The notes below the pieces were generated by a model that did not search any database, was not told the origin of the DNA, and was given only the letters and a program-made list of their open reading frames with translations. The position numbers were made by a program, and so were the translations under genes. From Spirochaetota bacterium (GTDB lineage: Bacteria; Spirochaetota; UBA12135; COTS27; JAFLEE01), in the NCBI GenBank assembly GCA_017302015.1, contig JAFLEE010000042.1:1-42316 (forward strand): a stretch of 42,316 nucleotides of DNA. Direction: 5' to 3'. Below, piece by piece: positions 6,965 through 15,027 of the stretch (position 1 is the first letter of the stretch; the number at the start of each line of letters is the position of its first letter).

Positions 6965-9682
6965 TTAGGGCGCCAGGGCGGCGGCCAGGCGTTCCGCGTT
7001 CCCCTTCATCTGCAGGTAACGCGGATAAGAATCGAGTTTCACGACGGTTTTTTCCCCGGAGCGGGGGAGGGGATTCCCCATCAAATCCCGCACGGAGACG
7101 CCATCGACCCCGATCGCCAAACGTCCCTCCGGTGCGCCTATGCGTCGCCACGCGACCGCGAGGGAATCGCCTTCCCCTTCGAAGAGGAAGCAGGCGGTCT
7201 GCCCATCGAGGGCGAGGCTGCGTACGAAGCGTTTACCGGAGAGAAATTGGATGCTGGCCGCGAAGGCCGGGACCACCGGTTTCGGGAGGCCGTTGTACTC
7301 CAGCATCTGGAGCCCCCCGGTCGCCGCCGGACCATTGTCTTCCGCCAGATCGTACCAATAGAGGCGTTCGATGCCCGCGGCCAGGGCCGTGGCGTACGCT
7401 TGGGCCAGGAGCGCCGGCGCCAAGCGCTTCGGCGCTTTCACGCCCGAATAGAAGGGGCTATAGTAGGACTCGTGGCCATCCCCCACCCCGCACTCGGTAT
7501 TCCAGATGGGGAGGTTTTTCCCATTGGCGAGGATGCGGCGGCGGTTGGCTTCTATATTGGAGGCCCATTCCTCCTCGGGGCCCGCCGATCCGCTGGATAG
7601 ATAAGCGTGGTGGCTGAAGACGTCGATCTGCTGGGCCGCCCCGGCGGCGAGGCAGTCCGTATTCCACCCCCGTTCGTAGAGGGTCCCGCAGACCCCCACC
7701 ACGGGGGTCACCGCGTCGGCTTTCTTGATTTCCTCCCGGGAGATCGCGAGGAGATCCACATATTGTTGCGGGCTTCCCCGCCACCAATCCTGTAGATACG
7801 GTTCGTTCCAGATCTCCCAAGCGTCGACGAGGCCGCGGAACCGGCCGGCCAGAGCGGCGGAGAAATCGCGCCAAGGCCCGGGTTCGGGGGGGTGCTTCGT
7901 GCGCTCCCACTCCTTCACGGTTGCGGGTGCGGTGGAAGCCCACATGGAGCCGAGTTCCATGTTCGCCAGCAGGTGGATGCCCGCCTCCTTCGCCCGTCGA
8001 AGGACCGCCTCCTTCGCGGGCTCCCAACGGGGCGCCTGTCCCCGCTCGGGTTGGAGCATCGCCCACCTCAGGTAATTGTCGTCGTGGAGCCTGAGGCTGC
8101 CCACCCCGATCTTTCCGGCGATGCGGCAGAAGGTTTCGGAGGAAAAGGTGTTCACGCCGAAGAGCCCCGCCCCTCTGCGCGCCTCGGGAAGACCCCTCGG
8201 CAGGATCGCGAAGGGGGCGATCCCTCGGGAGAGGACCGCGCTCCCCGCCCTGAGCGTCCACTGGGCGCAGAAGGATCCGAGTAGCGGCGTCTTCCACGCA
8301 ACGGAGCGGGTGAAGGTCGCCACCCCTTTTTCGTCCATGGGCAGGGAGCGTGCATGCACGATTTCGCCGAAGACGTTCTCGACCGCGAGATCCAGGTTCC
8401 AGGGCGAGGCCCGGTCGGTGGCGCGCCCCTCTGGAACGCTCATGCGGGCGTTCAAGGAGACCGTTTCTCCTTCCACGTAGAGCCCATGCTCCGCGGAGGT
8501 CGAGCCGACGATCTCGACGGCGGGCGCCAGGTCGAACGGCGAGAGCCCGCCCTCCTCCAATTGCACCGCGTCGATCCAGACCTTGCGCGCGCTGAAATCG
8601 TTGGTCTTGAGCCAGGTGCCCGGCATGGCGATGCAGGCCACCATCGTTCCCTTGGGGCATGCGCCGACCTCGAACGAAAACGCGACTCGTTGCCAATCCC
8701 CGGTGAGGCGCACCGCCTTGGTGATGGCGGGCCTCGAACGGGCCGCATAGCGGGCCTCAAGGACCGCCTCGATCCCCGGTTCGCTGGTTTTGAGGAAGGC
8801 GCTTAAGGTGTAGACCTTGCCTTTCGCCACCGCCACGGCGGGGCTCTGGATCCGCCCCCCGGCCTCGTACCACCTCGGCCACGCGTCGTAGCGCATGCTT
8901 TGGGCGCCGTGGACCTTCTCCCGGTTGTCGAGGAACATCTGGTCGTCGCGGGACCTGCTCTGCATCGTGTAGGAGAATCCCCAATGCTCCAGGCTCCCCT
9001 CGAATGAGGCATTGCGCAGCAGGTTCGTCCCCGTGGGTTTGGATACGGGAGTCGCGGCCGTCCAGGCGATCGTTCCGGCGGCCTGTTGAAGAACGGTTTC
9101 ACGGGCGAACTCGGCGGCATCGAGTTCCCGCATCCCGAAATCGTCCAGGAGCATGGTGTCGCCGATGAGCGTCAGGCCGTAGCCGATGGCGATGCGGAAT
9201 TGGGTGAGGTCCTGCCCGGGGTCCAGTTGGATGAGCAGGCTGTACTCCGACCACTCCGAGTTCACCTCGCCGTAATACTTATGGTATCCCTTCGCCCATT
9301 TCGCGTCGGCGCACTGGATATTGGCCGCGATGGAACCTTGGACCGCGATGGCCTTCATCCAAACGCTCGCCTTGAAATACCGCACCGCATCGGTCGGAGG
9401 GATCGGCGTGAAGGGCGGGTAGACGCCGAAAAGGCCCCCGTCGTTGAGTCGGATCATCGCCAGGGCGGCGCTTCCGGTATGGGCCTCGTTGGTGGAGAGG
9501 AGTTTCCCTTCGGCTCGCGTCTTTCCGGGGATGGGCTCCCCGCGATAGCCGAGGGCGCCGCCGCGATCCCCGATCTCCACCGATGGATTGGGGAGGAGGT
9601 TCGTCTTCCCATCGATCGGATACGCATAGAGGTGAAAGACGAATGGGATGAGGATTCGCAGGGGGCTGGGGTTGGGCGTCAT
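6965..9682 (-). CDS. Secreted clan GH-A glycoside hydrolase with two N-terminal CBM4/9-like modules
   Basis: A 905-aa protein with a short hydrophobic N-terminus (ILIPFVFHLYAYPIDG) that is probably a signal sequence. Two galactose-binding-like sandwiches follow. One runs about 27-175, starting TNLLPNPSVE; the other about 215-385, starting TNLLRNASFE and ending VWIDAVQLEEGG. An Ig-like segment (about 390-490) precedes a (beta/alpha)8 domain from GLFGVNTFSSETF. Glu627 in WEIWNEPYL is the likely acid/base and Glu730 in IWNTECGVG the likely nucleophile. The C-terminal sandwich carries VRDLMGNPLP, shared with the window's two other GH-A enzymes. It lies between the GntR gene (51-base gap) and the GH95-like gene (49-base gap). 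Closest by pattern to GH39 and related GH-A families; substrate unknown. Confidence 0.78.
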   Translation of the reverse strand: MTPNPSPLRILIPFVFHLYAYPIDGKTNLLPNPSVEIGDRGGALGYRGEPIPGKTRAEGKLLSTNEAHTGSAALAMIRLNDGGLFGVYPPFTPIPPTDAVRYFKASVWMKAIAVQGSIAANIQCADAKWAKGYHKYYGEVNSEWSEYSLLIQLDPGQDLTQFRIAIGYGLTLIGDTMLLDDFGMRELDAAEFARETVLQQAAGTIAWTAATPVSKPTGTNLLRNASFEGSLEHWGFSYTMQSRSRDDQMFLDNREKVHGAQSMRYDAWPRWYEAGGRIQSPAVAVAKGKVYTLSAFLKTSEPGIEAVLEARYAARSRPAITKAVRLTGDWQRVAFSFEVGACPKGTMVACIAMPGTWLKTNDFSARKVWIDAVQLEEGGLSPFDLAPAVEIVGSTSAEHGLYVEGETVSLNARMSVPEGRATDRASPWNLDLAVENVFGEIVHARSLPMDEKGVATFTRSVAWKTPLLGSFCAQWTLRAGSAVLSRGIAPFAILPRGLPEARRGAGLFGVNTFSSETFCRIAGKIGVGSLRLHDDNYLRWAMLQPERGQAPRWEPAKEAVLRRAKEAGIHLLANMELGSMWASTAPATVKEWERTKHPPEPGPWRDFSAALAGRFRGLVDAWEIWNEPYLQDWWRGSPQQYVDLLAISREEIKKADAVTPVVGVCGTLYERGWNTDCLAAGAAQQIDVFSHHAYLSSGSAGPEEEWASNIEANRRRILANGKNLPIWNTECGVGDGHESYYSPFYSGVKAPKRLAPALLAQAYATALAAGIERLYWYDLAEDNGPAATGGLQMLEYNGLPKPVVPAFAASIQFLSGKRFVRSLALDGQTACFLFEGEGDSLAVAWRRIGAPEGRLAIGVDGVSVRDLMGNPLPRSGEKTVVKLDSYPRYLQMKGNAERLAAALAP

Positions 9683-9733
9683 GTCGGATCTCCGAAGGGG
9701 TTCATGCGGGGGGAATCGTGGGATGTCGGGGCC

Positions 9734-10774
9734 TCAGGAAGGGGCCGTCGTGGCCTGGAGTTCGGGGGCCACCACCGTTTCGCCGGGCTTAAAATCCGGC
9801 TCGGTCAAACGGCGGAACACCTGCTGGGCCGCCAGGGTCGCCGTCTCATGGCGAAAGAAGAGGATCTGGGCATCGGGGGCGCGCTGGGCGCCGAAGGTTC
9901 CGAAGAAGGTTTGGTCGACCACCCGGGGAAGGCCGCCCGCTTGGGCGCCTTCCAACGCCCGGTCGACGGCGGCGTACTCGGACCCATAGCAGAAGATCCC
10001 GTCGCAACCCTTCTCCAAGGCGCGCCGCGTGGCCGCGATGAAGTCGCCGTCCCGGGGGATGATCCTCGCCCGGTCGAACGGCTGGCCCCGCTCGTCGTGG
10101 GCGGCCATCCATCCCCGGAGAAAGGCCTCCATGACCCCATGCCCCTGCTCGTGGCCCGCATAATAGGCGCGTTCTATTTTTCGGTCGAGGAGCCAACGCG
10201 CCGCCAGGCGGCCGGCGGCCTCGTAATCCATCGTCACGTGGAAGGGATCCCCGCACGGGGGATTGCCGACCACGCAAACGGGCAGCGTCCGCCGGATCTT
10301 CCGGATGGCGGCGGCGTGGGCCGGGAGCGGCCGGACCCAGATCACCGCGTCGGGGCGGTACATCGCGATCTCATCGACGATCTGCTCCCGCGTGCCCACG
10401 AGGTTCGCCGTCTGCAGCAGGATGGGGAGGTTCTTGAAGACCTCGCAGAACCCGGCGAGGAGGTCCATGTAAAGCCCGTTGAGCGAGACGTGCTTCCCGT
10501 CGCCCCAGACCACCATCGTCCGGAAGAATTGGACGTTTCCCCCGGCTTGGGTGCGGCCGCCCGGGGACTGCACGAACATGCCCTTCCCGGGCTTGACCAC
10601 GAGCCAGCCCTCGTCGATGAGGTCCTTCAGGGCCTTGCGCGCGGTGGTCCGGGAGATCCCGAGGCGTTTGCAGAGTTCCCGCTCGGATTGGATGCGGGTC
10701 TGCGTATCGGTATGGCGCAGCGCGAGGTCCACGCAATACTGGCGGACGCGCATATAGGCGGGGATGAAGGCCAT
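9734..10774 (-). CDS. GntR-type winged-helix regulator with LacI/periplasmic-binding-like effector domain
   Basis: A transcription factor of about 346 aa. Residues 1-75 form a GntR winged helix (RIQSERELCKRLGISRTTAR, then ALKDLIDEGWLVVKPGKGMFV). The remainder is a periplasmic-binding-protein-like sugar domain as in AraR-type regulators. Examples are MYRPDAVIWVRPLP, then LPVCVVGNPP, CDGIFCYGSEYAAVDRAL and a closing ETATLAAQQVFRRL. I choose the ATG at 10774. A GTG at 10804 would add ten residues, but it coincides with the transcription start predicted from the promoter at 10808-10836. Neither start has a good ribosome binding site. It heads an operon with a secreted GH-A enzyme and a GH95-like enzyme, and an inverted repeat at its own start point suggests autoregulation. 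Confidence 0.85.
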   Translation of the reverse strand: MAFIPAYMRVRQYCVDLALRHTDTQTRIQSERELCKRLGISRTTARKALKDLIDEGWLVVKPGKGMFVQSPGGRTQAGGNVQFFRTMVVWGDGKHVSLNGLYMDLLAGFCEVFKNLPILLQTANLVGTREQIVDEIAMYRPDAVIWVRPLPAHAAAIRKIRRTLPVCVVGNPPCGDPFHVTMDYEAAGRLAARWLLDRKIERAYYAGHEQGHGVMEAFLRGWMAAHDERGQPFDRARIIPRDGDFIAATRRALEKGCDGIFCYGSEYAAVDRALEGAQAGGLPRVVDQTFFGTFGAQRAPDAQILFFRHETATLAAQQVFRRLTEPDFKPGETVVAPELQATTAPS

Positions 10775-10783
10775 GGGTTTAAC

Positions 10784-10836
10784 TGGTACTGAAAAAGATA
10801 CCACCTAAGTATCGTCCGGATCCCGGGGCTTGTCAA
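10784..10836 (-). promoter_or_regulatory. Promoter and candidate operator of the GntR operon
   Basis: On the minus strand, TTGACA (10836-10831) and GATACT (10813-10808) are separated by 17 bases and predict a start near 10801. An inverted repeat TGGTA-N10-TACCA (arms 10784-10788 and 10799-10803) lies exactly over that start. It follows the GT-N-AC rule of GntR-family sites, so repression by the GntR protein encoded just downstream is the simple reading. The arms are only five bases, so chance cannot be excluded for the repeat taken alone. Confidence 0.55.
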
Positions 10837-10940
10837 ACGCGCCGTCGTCCTCCGGGGCGGCGGGGTCCCGCGCCGGGAGCCCGCGGGTCCCCCCGCTGCG
10901 GCCGGCCTGCCTTTTCCCGGGGTGTATGGAAGAATACCCC

Positions 10941-13010
10941 ATGTCCGCGGCCGCACCCCGCACCTTCACCCCCAAGGCCATCCTCCTCGGGCTCGGCGGG
11001 GTGGTCTTCATCTGCGCCTTCGGCTTCTTCAACGACGACCAACTCAAGCAGACCCTTTTCATCGGGAACCATTTCCCCATCGGGGTGCTGCTCTATTTCC
11101 TGCCCGTCGTCCTCATCTGGAACCCGCTCATGAGCCGGTTCTTCCCGCGGCTCGCCCTGGGGGTTCGCGAACTCGTGCTCGTCCTCGCGGTGGTGCTGTC
11201 GGCGGCCTGGGTGCCCAACTCGGGGTTCTACCGATATTACCAGCGCATGCTCATGATCCCCGTGGTCAATAACCCGGGGCAGACCATGTGGCAGAAGTAC
11301 CAGCTCATGGACTACCTGCCCGCGAAGCTCTTCCCCTTGGACCGCGACGTCAAGAACCCCGAGTTCGAGAAGGTCTATAACGGGTTCAAGCAGGGGCTGA
11401 AATCCGGCGACGAGAATATCGGCCTCTTCGCCTGGCCGGTGAAGGCCTGGCTCGCCCCGCTCCTCAAATGGTGGCTCCCGCTCATCCTCACCTTCTCCGT
11501 ATTGCTCTTGGCGATGTCCCTGGTGGTGCACCGGCAATGGGCCGTGCACGAGCAGCTCACCTATCCCTTGGCCGCCGTCTTTTCCATGCTCTTCCAGCGC
11601 GGCGGGGCCTCGCCGATCCCCGACGTGTTCCGCTCGCGCCTGTTCTGGTGGGGGTTCCTGCCCGTGGCCCTCATCCAGGGCGTGAACCTCGTGGCCAAAT
11701 GGTACCCCGCGGTCGTCCCCGATATCGCCATCCAATGGTGGTCCGACGGGCCGCTTCGCAACACCTTCGGCGAGAACTTCGCCTTCTTCATCAACCCGTC
11801 GGGGCTCAACTCGGGCAAGATCTTCTTTTCCGTCATCGCCCTCACCTATTTCCTCCCCGGCGAGATCGGCCTCTCCCTGGGGGTGGCCAACCTCCTCTGG
11901 GGCTTCGTCGGGCTCCAACTCTACGCCGGCAGCGGCTACGTGCTCACCGGGCACGACCATCCCTCGGCGCTCGCCGGCGCCTACGTGGCCTACACGGCCA
12001 TCCTCCTCTTCACGGGCCGGGCCTATTATTGGACCGTGGTCAAGCGGGCCTTCCTCATCGGCAAACCCGCCGAAGGGGAGCGCCTGGGCGTGGCCGCCTT
12101 CCGCGTGCTCGTGGGGGCCTTCGTCCTCTTCATCGCGATCATGGTCGCCATGGGCCTCGACCCCCTCATCGCCGTCTGCTACGGGCTCACCGCCATGCTC
12201 CTCTTCCTCGTCTTCAGCCGCATCATCTGCGAGACGGGCCTGTTCTTCCTCAACGGTTGGCAGCCCGCCGCCATCCTCCTCACCCTCTTCGGGGGGACGG
12301 CCGTGGGGCCGGGCCCCATGGTCTTCATGGCCCTCATCGGAAGCGTCCTGCACCACGATATGCGCGAATGCATGATCCCCTACGTGGCCACCGCGCTTCG
12401 GGTCGCCGACCATGGGGACGTGCCGAAGAAGGGCCGCCTCGGCCTCGCCATCCTCGCCGGGATCCTCCTGGCTCTGGGCGTGGGTTTCGTCGTCTCCAAT
12501 TGGGTGATGTACAATTGGGGCGCGACCAAGGACACCTACGCCTCCAGCCAGGCCCCCAATTTCATCTTCAATCCCGCCGTCGACGCCGCCGTTCAATCCG
12601 AGGCCGTCGGGAACCTCGACCTCGCCGTGGGGAGCGCCGGCCTCGCCAAGCTCGCCCTCATCCGGCCCGACCCCAAACTGCTCAAGTTCTTCCTGCTCGG
12701 CTTCGGCCTCGTGCTGGTGTTCGCCATCCTGCGCTTTTCCGTCAAAAAATGGCCCCTCCACCCGGTCATCTTCCTCGTCTGGGGGACCTGGCCGCTTAAG
12801 ATGTTCTTCTATTCGTTCTTCATCGGCTGGCTCGTCAAGGTCCTGGTCCAGCGCTTCGGGGGCGGGCAGGTCTATATGCGACTCAAACCCCTCTTCATCG
12901 GGATGGTCCTCGGTGAACTTGGCGTGGCCGCGGCCTCCATCGCCATCGGGTACGTCTACTTCCTGGCGACGGGTTTGGCTCCGCCCCCGGTGGGCATCCT
13001 GCCCCCCTGA
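10941..13010 (+). CDS. DUF6785/DUF6784-type (OPT-like) multi-span membrane protein
   Basis: A 689-aa integral membrane protein with roughly 14-16 hydrophobic segments. The opening, FFNDDQLKQTLFIGNHFPIG, then ELVLVLAVVLSAAWVPNSGF, matches my memory of the DUF6785/DUF6784 family. That family resembles oligopeptide transporters and is common in Planctomycetes, Lentisphaerae and relatives. Other family-like parts are VVHRQWAVHEQLTYPLAAV, GHDHPSALAGAYVAYTA and the extended loop around NWGATKDTYASSQAPNFI. Function has not been shown; uptake of glycan products is a guess from the divergent GntR operon. The ATG at 10941 is preferred to one at 10926 because GGAAGA at 10928-10933 is well spaced for it. 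A hairpin follows the stop. Confidence 0.75.
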   Translation: MSAAAPRTFTPKAILLGLGGVVFICAFGFFNDDQLKQTLFIGNHFPIGVLLYFLPVVLIWNPLMSRFFPRLALGVRELVLVLAVVLSAAWVPNSGFYRYYQRMLMIPVVNNPGQTMWQKYQLMDYLPAKLFPLDRDVKNPEFEKVYNGFKQGLKSGDENIGLFAWPVKAWLAPLLKWWLPLILTFSVLLLAMSLVVHRQWAVHEQLTYPLAAVFSMLFQRGGASPIPDVFRSRLFWWGFLPVALIQGVNLVAKWYPAVVPDIAIQWWSDGPLRNTFGENFAFFINPSGLNSGKIFFSVIALTYFLPGEIGLSLGVANLLWGFVGLQLYAGSGYVLTGHDHPSALAGAYVAYTAILLFTGRAYYWTVVKRAFLIGKPAEGERLGVAAFRVLVGAFVLFIAIMVAMGLDPLIAVCYGLTAMLLFLVFSRIICETGLFFLNGWQPAAILLTLFGGTAVGPGPMVFMALIGSVLHHDMRECMIPYVATALRVADHGDVPKKGRLGLAILAGILLALGVGFVVSNWVMYNWGATKDTYASSQAPNFIFNPAVDAAVQSEAVGNLDLAVGSAGLAKLALIRPDPKLLKFFLLGFGLVLVFAILRFSVKKWPLHPVIFLVWGTWPLKMFFYSFFIGWLVKVLVQRFGGGQVYMRLKPLFIGMVLGELGVAAASIAIGYVYFLATGLAPPPVGILPP

Positions 13011-13033
13011 TCGCCCCCCGGACCCTTCGGCTT

Positions 13034-13058
13034 GGCGAGGCTCCGCTCGCCGTGTTTT
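13034..13058 (+). terminator. Candidate intrinsic terminator after the DUF6785 gene
   Basis: GGCGAG (13034-13039) and CTCGCC (13046-13051) form a six-base stem with a six-base loop, followed by GTGTTTT, 24 bases after the stop codon. The U-tract is short. The gene on the other side (ending at 13098) converges on it. Confidence 0.45.
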
Positions 13059-13097
13059 CGATGGAGCGGGTACCCAGAACGCGGAGGTCGCCCTCGA

Positions 13098-13931
13098 TCA
13101 GGGGCGCCGAAGGATCGCGCGGGCCGCGAAGAAACCGGCGATGGCTCCGCCCAGGGCCGCCGCGAGGCGAATCCACCATTCGCTTCGGCTCCGGCGTGTC
13201 TCGCGTTCCCGCCAACGGGGTTCCAGGTCGATCGTGAGGGTTTGGAGACGGTATTGGGTGGACACCTGCTCCGTACGCAGGGTCCGCATCCGTTCGATTT
13301 GCTCGACGTAGCGGTTGGTCTCCGGGCGCTGGAAGACGGTGGCCTGGGTGAGGATGGAAGTCCGTTCGGCCTCGCTGAGGGCGCGGGTCTCGAGGACGAG
13401 GTTCGAGAGGAAATCCCAGCGGATCTCGAGGGCGTTCGTCGGGAAGATCCTGATCTCGTTGGAAAAACGGAGGTTCGTCACCCATTGCGTCGCCTTGGTG
13501 ATCTGGCGCCTTCCCTCGGGAGTCGCGTAGAAATCATAGGAGAGGTTCGTCAGGGTGGAGCGGGGCGTATTGGTGACGAGGAATCGATTGGTGCGGACGA
13601 GGGGGGGCAATGGGAGGACGACCAGATTGGTGAGGAAATACGCCTGGGTCGATACCCGCTCATTGGTGATGACGGTCCAATTGCTGCTCACGGATTCCAA
13701 GACCGGACTCAGGTTGGTGGTGACCACGAGGCGTTCTTCCTCGACTTGGGTGATCCGCTCCCGCTGGATGTGGAGCGTTTCCGGGCGGGTGGAAAAGACG
13801 GACTGGGTGACGACCCAGGGCTGGTAGACATTGGTTCGGATGAAACGAAGTTCTTCCTCGTCACCGATTCGGCCGTGCCTGCAGGAGGCGAGGAGCGAGA
13901 TGGAAAGGAGGATGGGCAGGTGCTTTTTCAT
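13098..13931 (-). CDS. T-N-rich lipoprotein with C-terminal membrane helix, unknown function
   Basis: A 277-residue protein that I do not recognise. It opens with a lipoprotein signal (MKKHLPILLSISLLASCRHG; lipobox LASC, lipidated Cys at 16, Arg at +2, which does not retain it at the inner membrane). The body is rich in Thr-Asn pairs at irregular but frequent spacing (TTNLS, ITNER, LTNLV, RTNRF, VTNTP, LTNLS, VTNLR, PTNAL). It then becomes charged and helix-prone (YVEQIERMRTLRTEQVSTQY). The last 26 residues hold one hydrophobic helix, LAAALGGAIAGFFAARAIL, flanked by Arg. The start is the ATG at 13931 because it opens on the lipoprotein signal. It follows the PorV-like gene on the same strand after 162 bases. 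A lipid anchor at one end and a membrane helix at the other would allow it to span the periplasm (inference). Confidence 0.65.
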   Translation of the reverse strand: MKKHLPILLSISLLASCRHGRIGDEEELRFIRTNVYQPWVVTQSVFSTRPETLHIQRERITQVEEERLVVTTNLSPVLESVSSNWTVITNERVSTQAYFLTNLVVLPLPPLVRTNRFLVTNTPRSTLTNLSYDFYATPEGRRQITKATQWVTNLRFSNEIRIFPTNALEIRWDFLSNLVLETRALSEAERTSILTQATVFQRPETNRYVEQIERMRTLRTEQVSTQYRLQTLTIDLEPRWRERETRRSRSEWWIRLAAALGGAIAGFFAARAILRRP

Positions 13932-14093
13932 GGGTCGTCGATGCCTTGTTTGGAGGATGGTGTCGTCGCGGGAAGGAGCCATGCGGTCGAGGCGGATGGG
14001 GTTTCGTCGGGAAGGGCTCAATGGATGGAACGGAGCGTCAGGAAGGGCTTCGGGCCCGTTTCCGGTCCCGCGCGTTCGGAAGGGGTCTTCCCA

Positions 14094-15017
14094 TCACCTC
14101 GCGTAGACGATCTGGGCCACGGTCTCCCCGCCGGGCCTTCCGGGAAGGCCGACGAGGTCGAGGCCGAGGGCGCTGGGGCCGGGCAGGTCGAACATCACGC
14201 CGCCGCCCACGGTGAAGGAGGGATTGGCCTCGAAGCGCGAGCCGACGCGCAGGAAGAACATCTTGCGGAAGCGGCCCTCCAGGCCGAGGTTCACCCCGAC
14301 CCCGTCGACCTCGTTCCACGAACCTTCGACGGAGGCGGCGAAGTCGAAGTGCTTGTTGAGGTCGAAGGAGAGCGAGAGGGCGGCGTGGGCGGTGGGGGGC
14401 AGGCTGAAGAGGCCGGTGGTCTTGGAGCCCACGAGCAGGCCGCGCCCGTCGGCGGCGATGCCCAGGGTGAATCGCGAGGCGATGGGCGCGGTGAAGAGCG
14501 CCCCCACCTGGGCGAATTGGGCGTTCTGCTTGACGCTGTCGAGGGTCTCGGCGGCGATCTGGAACCCGGCGCCGATGCGGAAGCGGGCGCGATCGGCTTC
14601 GCCGAAATGCAGCGCCGCGGCGGCCGTGGCGCGGATGGACCCCGCGGGCACCAGGCGCCCCCCGTCGCCGGCGAACTGGAGGTCCCCGGTGATGGAATCC
14701 ATGAGGAGCCCCGAGGCGCCGAGGCCGAAGGAGAAGGCCCCGAGTTTGAACGCGGCCCCCCCGGCGAGGAGCGTGGTGCCGAGGTGGAGGTTCATCCCCA
14801 GGGCGAAGGAGACGGGCAACTCGAGGGAGCCGAGGTAGGAGGGGTTGTACCACAGGCCGTCCATGGCCTCGCCCCCGGACCTGGGCATCCCCCCGCACCA
14901 CGCTTCCTTGGGCGAGACGGGGATGTTGATGAAATCCAGGGAGGCGCCGCGGCCCCGGGGGGCCAGGGCGAAGGAGGCGGCGAGGAGGACGAGGGCGGCG
15001 CGGGGGAGGTATTTCAT
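14094..15017 (-). CDS. PorV/PorQ-like (UPF0164-type) outer-membrane beta-barrel protein
   Basis: A 307-aa protein with a signal peptide (1 to about 24) and alternating hydrophobic beta-strands to the C-terminus, ending in an aromatic/hydrophobic strand (TVAQIVYAR). The start of the mature part, IPVSPKEAWCGGMPRSGGEA followed by LWYNPSYLG, corresponds to the PorV/PorQ pattern in which a G-rich turn precedes the NPA-type motif. The strand pattern FSFGLGASGLLMDSITG and FRKMFFLRVGSRFEA also fits FadL-like PorV barrels. In type IX secretion PorV binds the C-terminal signal of cargo at the outer membrane. The gene starts ten bases after the stop of a large beta-helix protein that carries such a C-terminal domain, with GAGGAG as ribosome binding site. 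No PorU sortase or translocon gene is in the window. Confidence 0.7.
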   Translation of the reverse strand: MKYLPRAALVLLAASFALAPRGRGASLDFINIPVSPKEAWCGGMPRSGGEAMDGLWYNPSYLGSLELPVSFALGMNLHLGTTLLAGGAAFKLGAFSFGLGASGLLMDSITGDLQFAGDGGRLVPAGSIRATAAAALHFGEADRARFRIGAGFQIAAETLDSVKQNAQFAQVGALFTAPIASRFTLGIAADGRGLLVGSKTTGLFSLPPTAHAALSLSFDLNKHFDFAASVEGSWNEVDGVGVNLGLEGRFRKMFFLRVGSRFEANPSFTVGGGVMFDLPGPSALGLDLVGLPGRPGGETVAQIVYAR

Positions 15018-15027
15018 GGCGGGCTCC

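Noticed and set aside
10833-12761. Minus-strand frame opposite the DUF6785 gene
   Set aside because: Product is almost only E, G, H, D and A, the usual complement of hydrophobic transmembrane codons.
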